Shown piece after piece: positions 63,922 through 64,000 of a DNA stretch of 64,000 nt. The stretch lies in the NCBI GenBank assembly GCA_029237695.1, contig CM055277.1, forward strand, positions 40,272,242-40,336,241, read 5' to 3'. The notes beneath the pieces were generated by a model. The model had not been told where the DNA came from, did not search any database, and saw only the letters and a program-made list of their open reading frames with translations. This DNA comes from Conchocele bisecta (Eukaryota > Mollusca > Bivalvia > Lucinida > Thyasiridae). A program made the position numbers and the translations under genes. Each line of letters starts with the position of its first letter. Within the stretch, counting starts at the first letter, position 1.

Positions 63922-64000
63922 TACTAGATAATTTAAAGTCTGTTAAGTAGATTTTTCACAATGCGAGGAGTTATGGAATACCTAATAAATGCAAATAATC

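Overview
This window looks like repeat-dominated animal DNA, most probably from a bivalve mollusc. The reasons are the AT-rich base composition, spliced transposase genes with GT-AG introns, a SINE with a (TCAC)n tail, piggyBac, Mutator-like, mariner/Tigger-like and Harbinger-like elements, and repeat families I associate with bivalves from memory. I cannot name a species. Two 500-base runs of N (15523-16022 and 38076-38575) are assembly gaps. I recognise no ordinary host gene, rRNA, tRNA or CRISPR array; almost everything assignable is transposon-derived.

Left part (1-15 kb). On the minus strand lie a decayed coiled-coil gene of a widespread uncharacterised animal family (about 5.75-2.66 kb, split by a SINE and a 157-bp satellite) and three piggyBac transposase copies. 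Copy 1 (1.1-2.66 kb) is broken and has lost one catalytic Asp. Copy 2 (7.6-8.87 kb) has a 34-bp minisatellite inside its reading frame, and its N-terminal half is replaced by a 70-bp satellite. Copy 3 sits in a complete element (11706-14965) with TTAA duplications and 14-bp terminal repeats.

Middle part (16-49 kb). At least four copies of an unusual spliced tyrosine-recombinase (YR) gene family are present: three on the minus strand (16.3-18.4, 30.4-33.5, 35.6-37.8 kb) and one on the plus strand (39.4-43.9 kb). Combined, they encode a short coiled coil, an ALGGDT exon, a C2H2 finger, a SAM-like core-binding domain, a YR catalytic domain, an Asp-rich tract and a C-terminal Myb-like helical domain. 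Each gene has the same TATA-box promoter. Three copies carry the same two 3' arrays (about 95-bp hairpin units, then about 58-bp units). All are embedded in long, decayed arrays of a roughly 190-bp unit. One such unit is also the region upstream of each gene promoter. Arrays and genes run in one orientation from 16 to 38 kb and in the opposite one from 38.6 to 49 kb. I read this as a nest of copies of one large YR mobile element family, perhaps undescribed, disrupted by younger insertions.

Right part (49-64 kb). A repeat carrying a 3-kb Harbinger-like insert is followed by a fourth piggyBac transposase. That gene is split by a 5474-bp Mutator-like element with a 9-bp target duplication, and the Mutator-like element is itself entered by a 1.3-kb element: a three-level nest. 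The Mutator-like element holds a spliced gene whose last exon is the C-terminal part of a MULE transposase but which shows no catalytic domain. After it come a fragment of a second YR family, three fold-back hairpins and a mariner/Tigger-like element (62573-63921).
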